64,000 nucleotides of DNA from Colwellia sp. RSH04 (lineage in GTDB: Bacteria; Pseudomonadota; Gammaproteobacteria; Enterobacterales; Alteromonadaceae). This document shows, piece by piece, positions 30,000-39,835 of this stretch. The position numbers and the translations under genes were made by a program. The notes under the pieces were generated by a model that was not told the origin of the DNA, made no database searches, and saw only the letters and a program-made list of their open reading frames with translations. The stretch covers positions 271,100-335,099 of the forward strand of contig NZ_QXIO01000005.1 of assembly GCF_003545765.1 (NCBI RefSeq), given 5' to 3'. Numbering within the stretch: the stretch's first letter is position 1; each line of letters opens with the position of its first letter.

Positions 30000-30884
30000 A
30001 TGAAGTTTTCTCTAGGCCCTAGTTTATTTTTTTGGCCAAAATCACAAGTTGAATCGTACTATCAGCAAGCGAAATCATCCAGTGCCGACATCATCTATTT
30101 AGGCGAAACCGTTTGTTCTAAACGTCGAGAGTTACGAGCAAAAGACTGGATTCAACTCGCTCATGAAGTGGCAAAAGATTCAAATAAACAAGTGGTTATT
30201 TCAACTATGACGTTGTTGGAGTCTCCCGCTGAAATTCAAGTATTAAAAAAGCTATGTGATAACGGTGATTTTTTAGTTGAAGCAAACGATTTAAGTGCTG
30301 TACAAATTATGCATGATTTAAAAATGCCCTTTGTCGCGGGCCCTGCAATCAATTGTTATAACCTCTCAACATTGAAAGTGTTACTCAAACAAGGAATGAT
30401 GCGCTGGTTAATGCCTGTTGAGTTATCGGGCGACTGGTTAAAGTCTATCTTACAAGAGGCTGAAGAGGCAGGTGTTAGAAATCAGTTTGAGTGTGAAGTT
30501 TTTTCTTGGGGGTATTTACCATTAGCCTATTCTGCACGATGTTTTACCGCACGTTCAGAAGATAGACCAAAAGATGATTGCCAATACTGCTGCATTAACT
30601 ACCCTGAAGGTCGACGCATGAATAGTCGAGAAGGTGAAAAAGTATTTGTGCTCAATGGTATTCAAACCATGTCAGGATACCAGTATAATTTAATTAATGA
30701 AGTAACAGCACTGCAAGAATTAGGCGTAGATATTGCCCGAATCAGTGCTGATAACGAACAAGCGTTTATTCAACTCGATAAATTTAAGCAGCAACTGACA
30801 CAACCCGCGCATTACCCATTAGATGGTGTAAATGAATGCAATGGTTTTTGGCATAAAATAGCCGGAATGTCTATTGCGCAATAA
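30000..30884 (+). CDS. ubiV: UbiV, partner of UbiU
   Basis: A 294-residue U32-family protein. Cysteines for the 4Fe-4S cluster are visible in GETVCSKRRE, YSARCFTARS and DCQYCCINYPEGR. It works with UbiU in O2-independent ring hydroxylation of ubiquinone precursors, which suits a facultative anaerobe. It is followed after 44 bp by roxA. Confidence 0.94.
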   Translation: MKFSLGPSLFFWPKSQVESYYQQAKSSSADIIYLGETVCSKRRELRAKDWIQLAHEVAKDSNKQVVISTMTLLESPAEIQVLKKLCDNGDFLVEANDLSAVQIMHDLKMPFVAGPAINCYNLSTLKVLLKQGMMRWLMPVELSGDWLKSILQEAEEAGVRNQFECEVFSWGYLPLAYSARCFTARSEDRPKDDCQYCCINYPEGRRMNSREGEKVFVLNGIQTMSGYQYNLINEVTALQELGVDIARISADNEQAFIQLDKFKQQLTQPAHYPLDGVNECNGFWHKIAGMSIAQ

Positions 30885-30928
30885 TTCGAGCATTCGAAAC
30901 TTATAATTTTATATACACTGAGAGTACT

Positions 30929-32077
30929 ATGTATCAATTAGATTTAATGCAACTGACACCACAGCAGTTTTTAGATGAGTATTGGCAGAAAAAACCTGTT
31001 GTCATTCGTCAAGGGTTTAAAGATTTTGTCGATCCTATTGATGCCAATGAGCTTGCCGGTTTTGCCATGGAAGAAGAGGTGCAATCTCGCTTAGTATATA
31101 AAGAGGGTGGTAAGTGGCAGGCAAAATTTGGCCCTTTTGAAAACTATGATCAGTTAGGCAATGAAAACTGGTCATTGGTTATTCAAGCATTAGACAATTT
31201 CTCAGAAGAAGCAGCATTATTAATTGAACCGTTTCGTTTTTTACCTCATTGGCGACTTGATGATCTTATGGCAAGTTTTGCTACCCCAGGCGGTAGTGTT
31301 GGCCCACACATTGATAATTATGATGTGTTTATTTGTCAGGGATCAGGTAAACGTCGCTGGCGTGTTGGTAATAACGGGCAACACACAGAGTTTGCTGCTC
31401 ACGAGGCGTTATTACATGTTAAGCCATTTGAAGCGATTATTGATGCTGAGTTAGAGGCAGGCGATATTATTTATATTCCACCTGGTTTTCCACATGAAGG
31501 GATAACCCTTGAAACATCACTTAGTTTCTCAGTCGGTTTTAGAGCCAACTCTTCTGTTAGTTTACTCAGCGGTTTTGCTGATCATTTAATTGATAATGAG
31601 CTGGGAGGCCAGTTACTTAAAGATCCTAAGAGGCAAGTCACAGCACATTCGGGAGAAGTAAGTAATCAAGATTATGAAAGTATTAAAAATCAGTTGTTAT
31701 CTTTAGTTGATGATAAGATATTTAAAACCTTTACAGGTAATTTCTTAACTGCGCCTAAGCATGAGCTTGATATTATGCTACCTGATGAACCTTTTGAATC
31801 GTCAGAAGTGAGCCAACTACTTACAACACATGGCATTAAACGTCTTGGAGGGTTAAGAGCGTTCTATTTCGAAGACACTATTAGTCAAGGTATCTGTTAC
31901 ATTAATGGTGAAGAGGTTTCTTTTGATGCTGAGATAGCACCAGCAGTGATTTTGTTATGTGATAATGTGGTTGTATTTCCAGAGAGCTTAGCTGCTTGGT
32001 GTGAGCATTCAGCCTTTGTTAACTTGGTTGTTTCATTATTAGATAAAGGTTACTGGTATCTTGCTGAAGATGAGTAA
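30929..32077 (+). CDS. roxA: Ribosomal oxygenase RoxA (YcfD-like), L16 arginine hydroxylase
   Basis: JmjC/cupin-type 2-oxoglutarate oxygenase of 382 residues. Family members hydroxylate an arginine of ribosomal protein L16. Iron ligands are seen in VGPHIDNYDVF (HxD) and IPPGFPHEG (distal His). The N-terminal QKKPVVIRQGF and C-terminal winged-helix region match YcfD. It may be co-transcribed with ubiUV. Confidence 0.92.
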   Translation: MYQLDLMQLTPQQFLDEYWQKKPVVIRQGFKDFVDPIDANELAGFAMEEEVQSRLVYKEGGKWQAKFGPFENYDQLGNENWSLVIQALDNFSEEAALLIEPFRFLPHWRLDDLMASFATPGGSVGPHIDNYDVFICQGSGKRRWRVGNNGQHTEFAAHEALLHVKPFEAIIDAELEAGDIIYIPPGFPHEGITLETSLSFSVGFRANSSVSLLSGFADHLIDNELGGQLLKDPKRQVTAHSGEVSNQDYESIKNQLLSLVDDKIFKTFTGNFLTAPKHELDIMLPDEPFESSEVSQLLTTHGIKRLGGLRAFYFEDTISQGICYINGEEVSFDAEIAPAVILLCDNVVVFPESLAAWCEHSAFVNLVVSLLDKGYWYLAEDE

Positions 32078-32251
32078 CTATGACACGATAGCGCGTATTC
32101 AACGTTGGTTTTAATGTCGGTTTTTTTTACAGTAAATTTTGAACAAAAGTATAATTTGTTATGTTTCATGCACTTAAAATGTGGCATGATTTTAGCATTT
32201 AACTTTATCGGAAATTGTTCATAACGTTTTAATATAATGGAAAATGTAGTA

Positions 32252-32869
32252 ATGAATTTTAAGAATATAAAATTAATGTGTGCTTCTTTACTTTTAATTT
32301 GTGGTAATGCAAGTGCGACATTAATGACATTTGAAACACGTGATTTAGACCACGATGCGGCTAATCACGGTATCGATAAACTTGACTATGCGGGTTCTTG
32401 GTTAGCACAAGCTAGCGATATTAATAGTGTTGAATTATCAGATTTTACTATGATTAAGTCTGGTAAAGACCGTATTTCACACTTACAAATTGATTTATCA
32501 ATTGATAGAGGCTTATCAAACTGGTTTTTTGAGCTAGGTTTAGATGCAGGATTTGGTGCTGCTGTATATTTAGATGGCAACTTAGTTGACAATCGTACTG
32601 ATGATTTGTGGTGGGGTTATAACTGGAATAACAGTGATGTATTCTCTGTTGCTTTAAACGGCTTAACACGCGACAACAAAGTTGTAGATATTTATTGGGG
32701 CGAGCACTGTTGTAATGGCGCTAGTTCAATTCGCTTTAAAAACGATTTCAGCCAATGGGGTAACTTATCTGCTTCAAACTTAGCAGATGCGAGTATTCCT
32801 GAGCCTACTAGTATTGCATTAATTGCGATGGGTTTACTTGGTTTAGTAAGTCGTCGTTTTAGCAAATAA
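32252..32869 (+). CDS. PEP-CTERM sorting-domain protein
   Basis: A 205-residue secreted protein: signal peptide (LMCASLLLICGNASA), a beta-rich middle with several Trp, and the C-terminal sorting tag IPEPTSIALIAMGLLGLVSRR, a PEP motif, membrane helix and Arg cluster. Such proteins are processed by an exosortase. The ATG at 32252 was chosen over 32237 because it directly precedes the basic n-region. It stands alone and ends before a terminator. The function of the middle domain is unknown. Confidence 0.88.
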   Translation: MNFKNIKLMCASLLLICGNASATLMTFETRDLDHDAANHGIDKLDYAGSWLAQASDINSVELSDFTMIKSGKDRISHLQIDLSIDRGLSNWFFELGLDAGFGAAVYLDGNLVDNRTDDLWWGYNWNNSDVFSVALNGLTRDNKVVDIYWGEHCCNGASSIRFKNDFSQWGNLSASNLADASIPEPTSIALIAMGLLGLVSRRFSK

Positions 32870-32894
32870 TTCATTACTAATGAGTTTTATAAAG

Positions 32895-32918
32895 CCTGCA
32901 TCTGCAGGTTTTTTTTTG
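32895..32918 (+). terminator. Terminator after the PEP-CTERM gene
   Basis: CCTGCA-TC-TGCAGG hairpin followed by nine T residues, 26 bp after the stop codon. Confidence 0.8.
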
Positions 32919-33000
32919 GTTTTTTTCTGTCATTTTATTGCTTGTTCTATTTGAATAGGGATAATGACGCGCCATGTAAACATAGTTTTTTGTGATTTAA

Positions 33001-33702
33001 ATGCGACTAGATAAATTTATTTGTAAAAGTACAGAGTTAACTCGAAATGAGGCGAAAAAGCTGCTCAAGAAAGGTGTTGTGTTTGTTAATGGCGAAGTGG
33101 CTAAAGATGCGGCCATGCAAGTCCATGAAAATAACGCTATAACCCTTGATGGCGAAAAGCTAACCGCAAGGCAGTCTCGTTATTTAATGCTACATAAGGT
33201 TGCTGAAACCATTTGCTCTAATGTTGATGAAGTTTACCCGTCGGTACTACACTATATTGATTTAGAAAAAGCGTTCGATCTTCATATAGCAGGGCGTTTA
33301 GATGCTGACACGACTGGTTTAGTGTTAATTACAGATGATGGTCGATGGTCGCATAATGTGATCTCACCCAAAAAAGAGTGTCCTAAAGTTTATAGAGTTT
33401 GGTTAAGGGATGATATTTTGCCTCAACAGCTTGGGGCGCTTATTGAGCACTTTAAAATAGGTATACAACTGCAAGGTGAAGCCCAGTTAACTCGCCCAGC
33501 TATTTTAGAACAAGTTGATACCGATGAAGTGTTGTTAACGATTACTGAAGGTAAATATCATCAAGTTAAGCGTATGTTTGCCGCAGTAGGTAACCGAGTA
33601 GAAAAATTACACCGAGAAAAAGTAGGCAGTATTGAGTTGGCCGATTTAGCACCGGGTGAGTGGCGCTATTTAACACAAGATGAAGTTGCCCAGTTTTTAT
33701 AA
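33001..33702 (+). CDS. rsuA: 16S rRNA pseudouridine(516) synthase RsuA
   Basis: A 233-residue protein with an N-terminal S4 RNA-binding domain (MRLDKFICKSTELTRNEAKK) and the pseudouridine synthase core. The catalytic Asp is in GRLDADTTGLVLIT, followed by DDGRWSHNVISP, the RsuA type. It modifies U516 of 16S rRNA. It overlaps nothing and ends 1 bp before the convergent small gene. Confidence 0.93.
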   Translation: MRLDKFICKSTELTRNEAKKLLKKGVVFVNGEVAKDAAMQVHENNAITLDGEKLTARQSRYLMLHKVAETICSNVDEVYPSVLHYIDLEKAFDLHIAGRLDADTTGLVLITDDGRWSHNVISPKKECPKVYRVWLRDDILPQQLGALIEHFKIGIQLQGEAQLTRPAILEQVDTDEVLLTITEGKYHQVKRMFAAVGNRVEKLHREKVGSIELADLAPGEWRYLTQDEVAQFL

Positions 33703-33703
33703 G

Positions 33704-34024
33704 TTATGTGAAGTGCATTTCTAACATTGCTAATAGGGCTTCTTCAGATAAGCGTGTTAATTCAAGCTCTGAAGAGGTTTCTACTTTACCGCTTTTATCT
33801 CCAACGGCAATACTGACATGCTCTGGTTTTTCATCGTGGAGTAAAAAAACAATTTTCTTGTTCTGGGCAGGGCAGTCAACAGTTATGGCATCACTATTCA
33901 TGCCTTGCTTTCTTAATGTGTTATCCATGATGCCGATGATAGTATCAATACGGGTATACTTCTGATAAAAACCATCATTCGCGCGAGCGATGATTTCTGA
34001 TACGGTTTTTAAAGGCTCTCTCAT
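33704..34024 (-). CDS. Conserved-looking small hypothetical protein
   Basis: A 106-residue soluble protein, MREPLKTVSEIIARAN at the start, no signal peptide or membrane segment, mixed alpha/beta. No family is recognised. The stop is next to that of rsuA on the other strand, which supports a real gene packed against its neighbour. The 292 bp between this gene and the next hold a minus-strand terminator. Confidence 0.6.
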   Translation of the reverse strand: MREPLKTVSEIIARANDGFYQKYTRIDTIIGIMDNTLRKQGMNSDAITVDCPAQNKKIVFLLHDEKPEHVSIAVGDKSGKVETSSELELTRLSEEALLAMLEMHFT

Positions 34025-34195
34025 TTTTATCTACATTCTGAGTAATTTAAACTGCCTATATCATGACATTTATAAAACCATAGTGCACCTTTGCACTTAT
34101 ATCATTCATACCATTTAACATAAAGAAATGACTAGTTAGAACGATGCAGACGTATTTTATACGGGTTACTATTTGATACCACATAGAATCTGTAT

Positions 34196-34233
34196 AGAAA
34201 AAGCACAGCGCGAAAAGCTAACTAACTGTGCTT
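34196..34233 (-). terminator. Terminator of the hydroxyproline/peptide operon
   Basis: On the minus strand AAGCACAG pairs with CTGTGCTT across a 17-bp loop, followed by a T run. It lies about 85 bp after the stop of the cyclodeaminase-like gene. Confidence 0.65.
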
Positions 34234-34316
34234 GATATATTGTAGTAATACTCATTAAATAATGAGTTAGTTAGCGTATAGCCACATTAATTCACTAAGT
34301 AAAACTGACTGCAGCA

Positions 34317-35264
34317 TTAATTGCAGTGTTGATAAACCTGATAGGCAGCCACTAAATCACTTATTGCTGTACCAACTGACTTAAAGAGGGTGATTTCTTG
34401 TGCTGATTGGCGAAGTATTTCTGGTTTTTTACACATGTCAGCTAATTCACCAATAATGTCTTGTGCGTTAAAGGCACCTTCTTCAATAGGTATTAGTAGC
34501 TCACCTGCTTCATTAAGCGTATTGGTTAAGCTATCGACAAAGACTCGCGCTCGTTGCACGGTAGTGGTGTCACACTCACGTGCGTTAACAACATGATTAC
34601 CTAAACAATCAATATGACAACCTGCTTTGATTAACTCGCCATTAAACAGGGGGGTTTTTGATGCAGTGGCACAGCAAATAATATCGGCTTGTGCGCATTC
34701 ATCATCAACGTTCGAACTTGCAACAAACTCTACTTGTGGATACTGAGTAGACATTTCATCAATAAGGTTGCCAACTTTGGCTAAACTTCTGCCCCAAATA
34801 GTGACTTTATTAATAGGGCGAACAGTTAAATGTGCATGAAGGATGTAGGTAGACAAATTACCTGTACCAAATAGCATTAAATGCTTGCTATCTTCACGAG
34901 AAAGTAGCTGGCTTGCTAAGGCTGAAATAGCCGCAGTACGCCAATAAGTAACGCTGGTACCATCAACAAGTGCTAAAGGCTCGCCTGTGTTACGTTTAAA
35001 AAGCATTATTTTTGAAAAAAGACCGGGAAGATCATGTTTTTCAGCATTGTCAGGGAAATAGGTAAATGCTTTATTTCCTATTACCTCTTCATTCCATGAA
35101 GGAAGTAGAGCAAAGGCATCATGATTACTTTTGTCTTCAGGTGCCAGTAGGTGCACTTGACGCTGTGGCATGTGAAAAGGTTTACTAAAGCTTTGTTTTA
35201 ATAGAGGAACTAAGTCGGCAAAATTTAGCGATTGATGTACTTGTTCTGCACTGATTATTTTCAT
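34317..35264 (-). CDS. Ornithine cyclodeaminase/mu-crystallin family, probable Pyr2C reductase
   Basis: A 315-residue NAD(P)-dependent enzyme of the ornithine cyclodeaminase/mu-crystallin family. The Rossmann loop is HLMLFGTGNLSTYILHAH, and substrate-side motifs include TYWRTAAISALAS. In this context, behind a trans-3-hydroxyproline dehydratase, the likely reaction is reduction of delta1-pyrroline-2-carboxylate to L-proline rather than ornithine deamination (inference from the operon). It is the last gene of a four-gene minus-strand set. Confidence 0.84.
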   Translation of the reverse strand: MKIISAEQVHQSLNFADLVPLLKQSFSKPFHMPQRQVHLLAPEDKSNHDAFALLPSWNEEVIGNKAFTYFPDNAEKHDLPGLFSKIMLFKRNTGEPLALVDGTSVTYWRTAAISALASQLLSREDSKHLMLFGTGNLSTYILHAHLTVRPINKVTIWGRSLAKVGNLIDEMSTQYPQVEFVASSNVDDECAQADIICCATASKTPLFNGELIKAGCHIDCLGNHVVNARECDTTTVQRARVFVDSLTNTLNEAGELLIPIEEGAFNAQDIIGELADMCKKPEILRQSAQEITLFKSVGTAISDLVAAYQVYQHCN

Positions 35265-35354
35265 TTTATTCTCTTTTACCTAGGGGAATGACGAACGATA
35301 ACAAGCACGCATCGTTCGTCTTTATAAGTGTTTTTAGCTCTATTGATAAGTACC

Positions 35355-36434
35355 TTACAGTACGGTGAGCTCTTTTGGCGATTGGGTAATTATTTCAAGG
35401 CCTTGCTCGCTGAGTACCACATCATCTTCTATTCTGATACCGCCCCAGCCAGGAATGTAAATACCTGGTTCAATAGTAACAACACAACCTAATTCCATTT
35501 CATAATGACAGTCAGGCCCTAAGAAGGGCTGTTCGTGAAGCTGTAAACCAACGCCATGACCTAAACCTTCTCCTGCAAATTCTTTATATTTACTTGCCTG
35601 TAATATGTTGGCTGACTCTTGGTAGATAGCATCACCACGTACGCCTTCTTTTACAGCGTTTAGTGCCGCTTGTTGAGCGGTTTTTACCAGTTGGTAAATC
35701 TCTCGTTGTTGCTCACAGGCTTCACCAAAAATAAAGGTTCTTGTCATATCTGAACGATAACCATTAATGACTGCGCCAAAATCTATTAAAATGATATCGC
35801 CGTTATTTAGGGTTCTCGATGATGGTACGCCATGAGGCATAGCACTGCGTTCACCAAACAATAAAATGGTGGCAAACGATAGCTCTTCTGAGCCTAGCTT
35901 TGCCATTTGATAATCAAGCTCATTCGCCAATTCTTTTTCACTAATGCCTTGCTTTACTAGTGGTAAGATATTCTTAAGGGCTTGATCGGCAATAGCGGCC
36001 GCTTGTCGAATTGAGTCTATTTCATTCGCGGTTTTAACTCTTCTAAGCTTTTCTACACTTTGATAAATGGGCATAAAATCAGTCACGCCACTCTTTTCAA
36101 GTGTCTCTTTTACTTCTTGCCATTGAGCGACAGTCACTTGTTCGCATTCAAAGCTAATGTGCTGACATTCATCTTTAATGATAATTTCAGTAATTAATGA
36201 GGCTAGCGATTGATTCGCTCTATCACGAGAAATAACAATGTAGTCGTGAGCTTCTTTTTCAGCTTGTTCGAAATAACGATAATCAGTAATTAAGTAATTT
36301 GCTTTACCTGTTAATAGTACGGTCGCAGCATGCCCCGTAAAACCAGATAAATAGCTAATACTTATATCACTGAAGATTATCATTGCACTGTGCGATTTAG
36401 ATAATACTTGCTGGCGTAAACGTTCAGTTGTCAT
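35355..36434 (-). CDS. Xaa-Pro peptidase, M24 family
   Basis: A 359-residue creatinase-like N-terminal domain plus pita-bread metallopeptidase. Metal ligands are visible in LIDFGAVINGYRSDMTRTF (two Asp), EGLGHGVGLQLHE (His), and the two Glu of TIEPGIYIP and IRIEDDVV. It probably releases residues before proline or hydroxyproline from short peptides in the cytoplasm. It lies between the dehydratase and reductase genes, which suits feeding free imino acids to them. Confidence 0.9.
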   Translation of the reverse strand: MTTERLRQQVLSKSHSAMIIFSDISISYLSGFTGHAATVLLTGKANYLITDYRYFEQAEKEAHDYIVISRDRANQSLASLITEIIIKDECQHISFECEQVTVAQWQEVKETLEKSGVTDFMPIYQSVEKLRRVKTANEIDSIRQAAAIADQALKNILPLVKQGISEKELANELDYQMAKLGSEELSFATILLFGERSAMPHGVPSSRTLNNGDIILIDFGAVINGYRSDMTRTFIFGEACEQQREIYQLVKTAQQAALNAVKEGVRGDAIYQESANILQASKYKEFAGEGLGHGVGLQLHEQPFLGPDCHYEMELGCVVTIEPGIYIPGWGGIRIEDDVVLSEQGLEIITQSPKELTVL

Positions 36435-36482
36435 GATATTCCTCTATTATTTGTTTAAGTGTTTTTGCCTAAGGGACAATAT

Positions 36483-37550
36483 TTACCTTAGCAAAAAGCC
36501 ATTTTTTAATGGGTCGTTTAAGTTAATTAACCATTCTGCTTTTCCACAGATAAAAGCATCACCTGTGACTTGAGGAATAATTGCATCAACACCCGCATAG
36601 TTAACTTTTTCTATGGCGTTAACATTAAATTGACTACCTAAAATACTTTCAATCTTTATTGCTTGATTGAGAGCTATTTCATTTTTAGCAACATGTAATG
36701 CAATACGCCCACTTACGCCACTGCCTGTAGGGCTTCTATCAAGTTCACCGTCAGCAAAGATACACACATTTCTACTGTGAACGCCTTCATTTGGAGAATC
36801 ATCAATAAATATTACCCCATATAAAAAGCTTAAGTCTTCTTCAAGCGGGTGAGTTACGGGTGTTTTTTCCATAACGGCTTTTTTAATTCTTCGACCATAG
36901 TCAATGAGTTTTTCATGCTCACTTGGCTCTAAGTTAAGCCCTAATGGTTTTGCTTGTACGTAAGCATAAAATGCACCACCAAAGGCAATGTCAAAATTTA
37001 CCTTTCCAATGCCATCAACCTGTACTTGTTGGTTTAAGGCTGGCACAAATGATGGTACACAGTTAAAAGTCACATGAGTGATAACTTTACCTTTAGCAAA
37101 AGCTTGTGCGTGAATTTGACCGCAAGGTACATCAATTACAACTGAAGTTATATCACCTGTTTGTGCTACAACACCTGACTCTACCGCACATTTCGTTAGC
37201 GCTATTACCGCATGGCCACACATAGTGCTGTAGCCTTCGTTATGAATAAAAATAGCGCCAAAGTGACTGTCCGATTTTTCAGCTTCAGTAATAATAGCGC
37301 CATACATATCTGCATGACCTCTTGGTTCAAACATTAACGCAGTGCGTAAGTCATCATAGTTCTCTTGACAGTCACGACGCTTTGCCAGGATTGAATCACC
37401 TTTAAGCGTTGGAAAACCACAGGTAATGATTCTTAGTGGTTCGCCACCGGTATGGCATTCAAGCGTTTTTATGGTAGTGAACAGCTCTTGCTCAGTATTA
37501 ACTTGCCATTGCTCAAATTTTTCAGCTGGATTTTTAATATTTATTGTCAT
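36483..37550 (-). CDS. Proline racemase-family trans-3-hydroxy-L-proline dehydratase
   Basis: A 355-residue protein of the proline racemase fold. The first catalytic Cys is present (GYSTMCGHAVIAL), but the second position is Thr (DRSPTGSGVSGRIALH) instead of the Cys of SPCGTG. That Cys-to-Thr exchange marks the trans-3-hydroxy-L-proline dehydratases, which convert the substrate to delta1-pyrroline-2-carboxylate. The pyrroline reductase-like gene downstream agrees with this. It starts 12 bp after the stop of the peptide transporter gene. Confidence 0.9.
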   Translation of the reverse strand: MTINIKNPAEKFEQWQVNTEQELFTTIKTLECHTGGEPLRIITCGFPTLKGDSILAKRRDCQENYDDLRTALMFEPRGHADMYGAIITEAEKSDSHFGAIFIHNEGYSTMCGHAVIALTKCAVESGVVAQTGDITSVVIDVPCGQIHAQAFAKGKVITHVTFNCVPSFVPALNQQVQVDGIGKVNFDIAFGGAFYAYVQAKPLGLNLEPSEHEKLIDYGRRIKKAVMEKTPVTHPLEEDLSFLYGVIFIDDSPNEGVHSRNVCIFADGELDRSPTGSGVSGRIALHVAKNEIALNQAIKIESILGSQFNVNAIEKVNYAGVDAIIPQVTGDAFICGKAEWLINLNDPLKNGFLLR

Positions 37551-37562
37551 TTCTATAACCTG

Positions 37563-39329
37563 TTAGTTCACCTGAGCTTGTTCTAATTGTTGTTGAGCTA
37601 TTTCATCAACAAAGTGTCTGTTGAATAAATACAAGGCAATACAGGTAGCTGCCCCTAGTAAGGCAATAATAGCCCACATAAGTGCAGGGTTATCCAGTTT
37701 TACGGTGATAGAATCATATAACCAGCCTGATAATAAACCACCAAACAAGTTACCTAGTGCCATAGAAACAAAGTAATATCCCATGAACATTGCTGCTTTA
37801 TCTGATGGTGCAAATGATGCGACGTACTCTTGGCTTTTCGGCGATGCGGTCATTTCACCTACAGCAAAAATAATGACAGACGTTGCAACTAATAAACCAC
37901 CGAATACAAAGGTATGGCCAATCCCGTTAATTAGCATTGAAAATGAAAGAATGGCAGTGCCGGCAATTAAAGTAGGCAACGGCTTAAATTTATCGATAAA
38001 TCGGCTGATTAATACCTGAAAGAGTATGATCATGAGAAAATCTAAACTAAGAATTGTTGCTGGGTTCATTTGACGATAGTCATTAGCCCACTGTTTAGCT
38101 AATTCTTGGCTCATTGTTTGAACGGCTTCAGCTGAGTGGCTTTGCTGAGCTAGTTGAGTAAAGCTATCGATTATTACCTGTTTGGGTACGCGAACATCTA
38201 ACGACGAAATGGTACTGGTAATTTCTTTAATAGCGACTTGGCTTTGTAATAAATCAACAGAGGTAAATTGGCTAGCAAGTCGTGATATTTCACTGCTTAA
38301 TGTATCAACATTCACTGCGGTGAATATCTCATGCAACCAAGGGCTTATTGCATGAAGACCACGTACTAAGTCAGAGGTATCTACATAATCACGAATAAAT
38401 ACGGGTAAGGTGATAAATATTTGTAAATAGACGGTCCAAAAACCAGTCATAATCAATAAGTAGGTCATGAAAGGTTTGTTACCAATGCGCATTTTTTGCA
38501 AATACCATTTACTTTGCTCTGTTTTGGCATTTGCTTTTGATACGACAATATCCCAAACAACGGCAATACTGATTAATGCAACAGCAATAGCAAGGGTTAC
38601 TTTGCCATCTGAAATAAAGCCTGCATAATCTGAAACTAATAAAATAAGTAGTGGTACAACAGCTAGTGCTAAACGACCATTTCCAAGTACTTGCTGCATT
38701 TCTTTAAATACTTGTTTTAGTGACTTGTTATCAGCATGACGCTCAGGTTCTTTATAGAAAAATAACGCAGGGATAAAGTTAACTGAAATCCAAATACATG
38801 CGAAAATGAATACCCATTCCCAGCCGTAATTTTTTTGCACAACAGGAGCTAATACAGGGCCTAAGAAGCCGCCAATGTTAACCATCATGTAAAAGATACC
38901 AAAGCCTAAACCTCGGTTAGTGTCATCGGTTGTTCGGCTAATGGTTGCGGTAACTACAGGCTTAAATATACCAGCACCTAAAGCAACGAGCATGAAAACA
39001 CTCATAAAACTGACTAAATCAGTTACATAACCTAATAAATAATAACTAGGCGCCATTAAGGTAAATGACAGCAAGAACATTTTTTTGTACCCGAAGCGAT
39101 CTGCTAGTGCGCCAGAAATAACGGGAAATAAATACAAGAAAAATGGCACAACGCCCATGATCAGGCCTCGTTCATTATTGCCTAATCCTAAGCCACCTTG
39201 GGTTGTTGGTGTCATAATATAACTAGCAAGAAGGGTATACATGCCATACCAAGCTAATCGTTCAAAGATTTCCATGGTATTGGCGACATAAAAGGCGCTT
39301 TGAAAAGGGCTGCGTTGTATTTGACTCAT
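37563..39329 (-). CDS. POT-family proton-coupled peptide transporter
   Basis: A 588-residue MFS transporter of the POT/PTR family that takes up di- and tripeptides with protons. The signature FERLAWYGMYTLLASYI is near the N-terminus, and GLGFGIFYMMVNIGGFLGP is the second family motif. A large hydrophilic loop (about residues 325-430) separates the bundles. The ATG at 39329 is used; the frame extends to a TTG at 39347, but the conserved start is MSQIQRSPFQ. It is the first gene of the peptide/hydroxyproline operon. Confidence 0.92.
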   Translation of the reverse strand: MSQIQRSPFQSAFYVANTMEIFERLAWYGMYTLLASYIMTPTTQGGLGLGNNERGLIMGVVPFFLYLFPVISGALADRFGYKKMFLLSFTLMAPSYYLLGYVTDLVSFMSVFMLVALGAGIFKPVVTATISRTTDDTNRGLGFGIFYMMVNIGGFLGPVLAPVVQKNYGWEWVFIFACIWISVNFIPALFFYKEPERHADNKSLKQVFKEMQQVLGNGRLALAVVPLLILLVSDYAGFISDGKVTLAIAVALISIAVVWDIVVSKANAKTEQSKWYLQKMRIGNKPFMTYLLIMTGFWTVYLQIFITLPVFIRDYVDTSDLVRGLHAISPWLHEIFTAVNVDTLSSEISRLASQFTSVDLLQSQVAIKEITSTISSLDVRVPKQVIIDSFTQLAQQSHSAEAVQTMSQELAKQWANDYRQMNPATILSLDFLMIILFQVLISRFIDKFKPLPTLIAGTAILSFSMLINGIGHTFVFGGLLVATSVIIFAVGEMTASPKSQEYVASFAPSDKAAMFMGYYFVSMALGNLFGGLLSGWLYDSITVKLDNPALMWAIIALLGAATCIALYLFNRHFVDEIAQQQLEQAQVN

Positions 39330-39492
39330 ATTATAATTATCACACAATTAAAAGAAGAAATATTGTATACAATTATTTGGTCATTACAAGAGGATTTCTA
39401 TCGAATACAAATAAAATATGCGATTAAGGCTCATAAATATGTGTTTGAATTTTTTATGCAAGGCTGTGCTGCTTGTAAAAACAAGCAACCTA

Positions 39493-39798
39493 CTAAAGTT
39501 TTATTTTACCTGTGAGAATATCTTTAAACATTACCCAGTCGCCTATTAAACTATAAAGAGGGTATGTGAAGGTAGCGGGTTTGTTTTTTTCAAAGAAAAA
39601 GTGCCCAAACCAAGCAAAGCCATAACCTATAATAGGCAACAGCCATAATAGAGAATAGGAATGTGTAAATAGCACGTAGATCGCTACTATTATGATAAGA
39701 AAAGAGCCAACAAAATGTAAACGCCTACAAGTAGGATTTTGATGCTGACTTAAGTAAAAAGGATAAAACTCTGAAAAACTTTGATATGTTTTACTCAT
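39493..39798 (-). CDS. Mpo1-like (DUF962) membrane protein
   Basis: A 101-residue protein. FSEFYPFYLSQHQNPTCRRL and GYGFAWFGHFFFEKNKPATF are hallmarks of the Mpo1/DUF962 family, with two central membrane helices and conserved His residues. In yeast Mpo1 is a dioxygenase of 2-hydroxy fatty acids; the bacterial role is inferred only. It follows the DUF4124 gene on the same strand. Confidence 0.88.
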   Translation of the reverse strand: MSKTYQSFSEFYPFYLSQHQNPTCRRLHFVGSFLIIIVAIYVLFTHSYSLLWLLPIIGYGFAWFGHFFFEKNKPATFTYPLYSLIGDWVMFKDILTGKIKL

Positions 39799-39835
39799 AT
39801 ATTATCCAAGATTATGTGATTAAGTGGGGAGAGGG

